A stretch of 64,000 bases of DNA from Coniella vitis (lineage: Eukaryota; Ascomycota; Sordariomycetes; Diaporthales; Schizoparmaceae). Location of the stretch: the NCBI GenBank assembly GCA_011317545.1, contig WUJK01000002.1:3410001-3474000 (forward strand), in the 5' to 3' direction. The notes below the pieces were generated by a model. That model worked only from the letters and a program-made list of their open reading frames with translations, searched no databases and had not been told where the DNA came from. The position numbers and the translations under genes are program-made. Shown piece by piece: positions 58,978-64,000 of this stretch; the first letter of the stretch is position 1; the number at the start of each line of letters is the position of its first letter.

Positions 58978-61900
58978 GGTCGGCAAGTATGTTGGTGGGG
59001 GTTCGCGCCCACTCGCGAGAGGACGGTTACAAGTATTTCGAGAATGCGCTGCAGCGTATGTCTTCTTCGACAGGCAAGAAAACGAATGTAGACGAGCTGA
59101 GGTTTGTTGGCAGTTCGGGGAGAGATATGAGGCCCTCAAAAGATGCGGATTGAGTGGGACATTTAAGGCCCCGTCCAAAATAGAGGCCCAAGAAAGTCAC
59201 AAGAGGGAATGTGGCCTTAACTATTTACGTCGTTGTCGGCTTTCTAAAGAGCTCGACAAGAAAGGACAAGTTGTTCCTGAACTGTGCACCCCTGTTCAGC
59301 AGCAGCAGCTCTCCGAAGTCCACCCCTGTATGATGTAAGGAACACTGTACCCTTCCATTCTCGTACCTCGACCGCCAACTCCAGTGGTCCAGTACTTGCG
59401 CGATCCTTGCGAGCCTTAGTGCGGGAAAGTTTAGGTGTCCACTTCACTTGCTACATCCCTGTCCTTTCTGCCACTGAAACCTTAGATCAACCTCACTCCC
59501 ACCTGCTCACTTCCCCGTTGCAGGAATACTACGAATGAATTCACCAGCAAAACGGAGCCTTAGCCCGAACGTTCGAGAAGGCCAGCACTGAACTGACAGC
59601 ACATCGTCCAATTGTGGCATTGGTGCCTGCTGGTCAAAGCTTTGTGCAGTGCAAATACTCCTGCTTTGCTAATTACTGGCCTCATCCTGGTATTACTCGT
59701 GTTTCAACGTCAACTACTTCAAAGAAAGCTGGCACTCCATCTTTGGGTTTTAGTAATATTCCAATGCATTTGTTTGTTCGCAATGTGCACTTCTAGCTCT
59801 CGTTGGACTACAAATTGAGGTCTAATGGCAAAGGCATAGCACTCCTTGATCTTACCAATGGTAGGAATTATATACATAGTATATGCACTTTGCGTGTTAT
59901 CCCAGCATGTGATACTGACTGCAATGCATCCCAAGTGATGGGCTGAGCTGAAGAAGCATGAGTCACCGGCATTGATGACAGCTCACCAGGCCTTGGTATT
60001 ATACTCAAGTGCTCGGTATCACTGCTGCCGGCTGGCCTCCTTCAAAACACTCCGCATTTAGTTGTTGCCTAGGATTGATAAGAACCAAGCTCCATCTCCA
60101 GCGAGCACCAAGATATGAAACATATATATGTGACCACAAGAATTGACATTCCTTGTGGCTTTGGTTATGCTTGTCAATCATCAGAAAGTGTAAACCACTC
60201 TGAAGCTACGATGTGGCATAATTACACAGGCCGTGGAGTTGTGTACCAATAAGGCCTTCGTTTGAGATATGGCGAGTTCCTGCTTTCATTGTCCACTGAA
60301 CTGCCCTGCAAAGATTGGAGCCTTGCTAATTTGAATTTCAGTGCACGTTTTACTACTGATAAAACAAAGGCTTGAACGCCTTGAATTGTCCCCTTTTCCT
60401 TTGCAGTGCGCTCCATATTCTAGTATAAGAATTCCACTGCTCCTACTTTTGATCCTTTAGGAAGGCATGAGCGTCAAGAAAGAACAACAAGGGGGGAAAA
60501 GGGAATGATGGTACGGATTAAACTTCAAGGGCATGAGTGAAGCTTTTCTGGGTCCGCCAGTAATTCGTCGAAACACGCCTACCAACGCGTTGTGCAACGG
60601 ATCATAACGATCACTGCAGTTTTTAGCCGTTTTCCCAAGACATACAGTATACATCAACTCAGTGCCAGCTCTGACATTTGATAGTAGCTATGAGCCGCGC
60701 AGTAACTCCCAATCGCTCTGGCACTTCTGCTGACAATTAGCTCCACGGATGGATCAGAGAAAGCGATGCGTATTACTGAAGATACAAATAAACGATCTCA
60801 ATAATCATTATCACACGAATTTGTCATTAATTTGAGTTCGCATTTGTGGATGACAGACCACGAAATGGCTTTTCATTTTCTAGTGCGCTGCCGTAGGATG
60901 CGGTTAGTTAAGCAACCATGAACAGCAGATTGAGGGGTCACAAGGCTCGGCACTGGTCGTCGAGGCAATTGTGAATAAATCATCTCAAGGCTGGATTCAT
61001 AACGGCATAGCCCACTCTTCTCACTCCTTTATGGCTGCGAGATAGGCAGGTTTCGTTGCTGGGGCTCGGAGCTGCAACTCGTGCAGAGACATATGTAATG
61101 AATGCATTCGGACGTGGCCTCTCCTAAAAGATGGCCCGAAAAAAAGGAAATTGAGCTTTGACAGGGACTCAGACATGTGCCGGAATCTTGAAGAGAGCGA
61201 AGTCTGGTTCCAAAGTATATAATGAGGCGAGGTCGAGGATAAAATAGGTGCCAGTTCATCCGACATTATCGCCAGTAGCACAGGCCCAACGGCGCCACGT
61301 CCTCGGCGCAATGGGAGCGAATGGGAAGCCACAGGCTGAGAAGCCAAGCGCCAAGTTTGATGGGCGGGGTGGGGGGCAGCCGACTGGCGGTGACACAGCG
61401 ACTGCCCATCCATTTGTCCAGTAGGAGACGGCGGAAGTTTGCGCTTGCCGAAACGGGCACGTCGTGTCAACAAACCCCAAATGTAATTTGATAGCTCCCA
61501 CCTCGCGACGTGTGGGAAGCTGTTCGCGCGGTGCGAGCCTGAGCCCGCCTTTGCCCGTTAGCGCTGGACCCTCTGAGGAAAAAAGCCTGCAGCCCCTAAG
61601 TCCTCGGCAAGCTACAGGGGGGCCAGGGGGGTCAAGGCAAGCCCCAGGGCAAGCGACAGGCGCAGAGGACGTGCTGTGGCCAGCCCGTGCTTGCCCGTGC
61701 TACCAGGTAGTCTCCCCGGCAGGTGGGTTGCAAGGTGATTGATTTGCTGGGCTGCCCCAGTGGGCAAAATTTCAACAGGCTTGCGGGTAGGCAGGATTTG
61801 AAAGAGCCCACCACCACCACACGCCACACCCTTGCAAGTGCGAGGAGCAACGATCTGCTCTCCAGACCCCCAAACACAACTTCCCATCCACATCCCTCGC

Positions 61901-62034
61901 TCTCGAGACTGACGACTGTCCCGACCCAGCCTGCCAGCTTCATTCTCCACCTTGCGCTGTCTGCTGCTGCTGCTTCTTCTTCCTCCCCTCCATACTTTCC
62001 ATTGCACCCTCAAGTCTCGTGTCGCTGAGCCATC
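58978..62034. other. Shared upstream region of Lhs1 and alpha-tubulin
   Basis: About 3 kb between divergent genes. I did not find a clear unfolded-protein-response element upstream of Lhs1. The last 150 bases before tubulin are CT-rich with CTG and CTT repeats (61961-61985). One ACATAGTA copy lies at 59874-59881. No gene recognised. Confidence 0.55.
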
Positions 62035-63954
62035 ATGCGTGAGATTATCAGCATCAACGGTGAGCTTCTGCTTCTCCTTTTTCCTCTTCACGCGTCTCGT
62101 GGGCTAAGCCTCGCTTTTACGCGCGGGACACTTCCCTACAACGATGCCGTCCACCGCACAAGACCTTGCTGCGATGGCGATAAGCTGAATTTTGTCTTCT
62201 ATAGTCGGCCAGGCTGGTTGCCAGATCGCCAACTCCTGCTGGGAGGTGAGTGTTGTTGGCGCTTCGATGCGCGCGTCGCCCGGTTATCCCACCATTGCCA
62301 ACATGGCAACAAACCATCCTTTCTACCCAGCGAACACGACGGTCAAGGAGCGATAAGGCACATGGATATTACAATGGACACGATACTGACTTGCATTGTT
62401 AGCTTTACTGTCTCGAGCACGGTATCCAGGTACGTTTTCCCAGCTGCATCCGCGATGTGTCTGAATTGTTTACTGACGCGTTATCGCCTCCAGCCCGATG
62501 GATACCTGACCGAAGAGCGCAAGGCCGCTGACCCCGACCATGGCTTCAGCACCTTCTTTTCCGAGACCGGTATGCGTCTCCGCAGCTGATGCGCCCCTGC
62601 TGGAAGCTCATCTAACGTGTTCTAAATGATATAGGCCAAGGAAAATACGTTCCAAGAACCATCTACTGCGATCTCGAGCCCAACGTTGTCGACGAGGTCC
62701 GGACTGGCCCCTACCGAAGCCTGTTCCACCCTGAGCACATGATCACTGGCAAGGAGGATGCCTCCAACAACTACGCTCGTGGCCACTACACCGTGGGCAA
62801 GGAGCTCATTGACGGCGTGCTCGACAAGATCCGCCGCGTCGCCGACAGCTGCGCTGGGCTTCAGGGCTTCCTCGTCTTCCACTCGTTTGGTGGTGGTACC
62901 GGTTCTGGTTTCGGCGCTCTGCTGATGGAGCGTCTGTCTGTCGACTATGGAAAGAAGAGCAAGCTCGAATTCTGTGTCTACCCCGCTCCTCAGACCGCGA
63001 CCTCCGTTGTTGAGCCCTACAACTCCATCCTGACCACCCACACCACCCTGGAGCACGCCGACTGTTCCTTCATGGTCGACAACGAGGCCATCTACGACAT
63101 CTGCCGCCGCAACCTGGGCCTGGAGCGCCCTGACTACATCAACCTGAACCGTCTGATTGCGCAGGGTATGTTTGATATGCGCTGCATGGTCCTTGCATAT
63201 TGGCTGATGATTCTATAGTTGTCTCTTCCATTACCGCCTCTCTGCGTTTCGACGGCTCCCTGAACGTCGACCTGAACGAGTTCCAGACCAACTTGGTGCC
63301 TTACCCTCGTATCCACTTCCCTCTGGTCGCCTACGCCCCCGTTATCTCTGCCGCCAAGGCTGCCCACGAGGCCAACTCTGTCCAGGAAATGACCATGTCC
63401 TGCTTCGAGCCCTACAACCAGATGGTCAAGTGTGACCCAAGAAATGGCAAGTACATGGCTACTTGCTTGCTCTACCGTGGTGACGTTGTCCCCAAGGACG
63501 CTCACGCCGCTGTTGCCACTCTCAAGACAAAGCGCACTATTCAGTTCGTCGACTGGTGTCCTACTGGCTTCAAGCTGGGTATCTGCTTCCAGCCCCCTGA
63601 GCAGGTGCCCAACGGTGACCTTGCCAAGGTCAACCGCGCAGTGTAAGTTTTGTCTTTACGAATATCCGCTTGTGTCAAGCTCTTTCCTTTCCCAAATGAA
63701 CCAAGATGACTGAACGAAATTTTAGGTGCATGCTCTCCAACACCACTGCCATTGCCGAGGCCTGGTCTGCCCTGTCCTCCAAATTCGACCTCATGTACTC
63801 TAAGCGCGCCTTCGTCCACTGGTATGTTGGTGAGGGCATGGAGGAGGGTGAGTTCTCGGAGGCTCGTGAAGATCTTGCCGCTCTTGAGCGCGATTATGAG
63901 GAGGTTGCTGCCGACTCACTTGGTGAGGACGCAGACATGGATGCTGAGTACTAA
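62035..63954 (+). CDS. Alpha-tubulin
   Basis: Seven exons, 62035-62059, 62205-62245, 62403-62429, 62494-62569, 62635-63165, 63219-63642 and 63726-63954, giving 450 residues in consistent phase. The first four exons are very short (25-76 nt), an intron-dense 5' end seen in fungal tubulin genes. It starts MREIISINVGQAGCQIANSC, carries the GTP-binding loop GGGTGSGFG and the alpha-specific catalytic Glu in VDLNEFQTN (Glu 254), which hydrolyses the GTP of the adjacent beta-subunit. The tail is acidic and ends in EY, the detyrosinatable Tyr. It pairs with beta-tubulin to build microtubules. The gene is complete. Confidence 0.97.
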
Positions 63955-64000
63955 GCTGTTTTGGCAATGATGTGTTGCCCATCTTGAGACCCATACCCCC

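Overview
This window is nuclear DNA from a filamentous ascomycete fungus, most likely a sordariomycete and plausibly a hypocrealean. The reasons are short GT-AG introns of about 50-250 nt with CTRAC-type branch points, a PalA/Rim20 pH-signalling gene, an ascomycete laccase ending in the DSGI plug, an Lhs1-type ER chaperone, an alpha-tubulin with many introns near its 5' end, and fungal-only families. Exon boundaries below were set by hand from splice motifs and checked for reading phase.

Layout. 1-7.2 kb: no convincing gene; the right part is the promoter and leader of a Golgi-type glycosyltransferase (7236-8927, +). 10.2-12.0 kb: decayed coding sequence. 12.2-14.1 kb: cytochrome P450 (-). 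16.4-19.2 kb: PalA/Rim20 (+). 19.8-21.6 kb: group II PLP-dependent decarboxylase (+). 22.5-23.1 kb: small charged protein of unknown function (+). 24.0-25.4 kb: mitochondrial phosphate carrier (+). 26.5-27.6 kb: Rim2-type mitochondrial carrier (-). 28.0-28.4 kb: weak ankyrin-like fragment. 28.6-29.6 kb: DUF3632-like protein (+). 30.2-31.8 kb: protein with a degenerate chymotrypsin-like domain (-). 32.8-34.8 kb: laccase (-). 34.8-41.8 kb: gene desert. 41.8-43.0 kb: fungal single-pass membrane protein (+). 44.1-47.5 kb: BRD8-like bromodomain protein (-). 49.9-51.2 kb: KxDL/BLOC-1 protein (+). 52.9-54.3 kb: secreted pepsin-like protease (-). 55.9-59.0 kb: Lhs1 (-). 62.0-64.0 kb: alpha-tubulin (+).

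The genes do not form an obvious pathway or biosynthetic cluster. Conserved housekeeping genes (PalA, phosphate carrier, bromodomain protein, KxDL, Lhs1, tubulin) flank a more accessory block, about 26-43 kb. That block holds the Rim2-type carrier with a splice-phase problem, the ankyrin remnant, the DUF3632 gene, the protease-like gene, the laccase and the desert.

The observations I would follow first are: (1) the protein at 30240-31838, which seems to have a chymotrypsin-like fold with Cys where Ser is expected; (2) an 8-bp motif, ACATAGTA/TACTATGT, present about 18 times in non-coding DNA and absent from about 25.9 to 48.1 kb; and (3) the decayed gene at 10.2-10.7 kb. I did not find a defence island, CRISPR array, intact transposon, rRNA or convincing tRNA.
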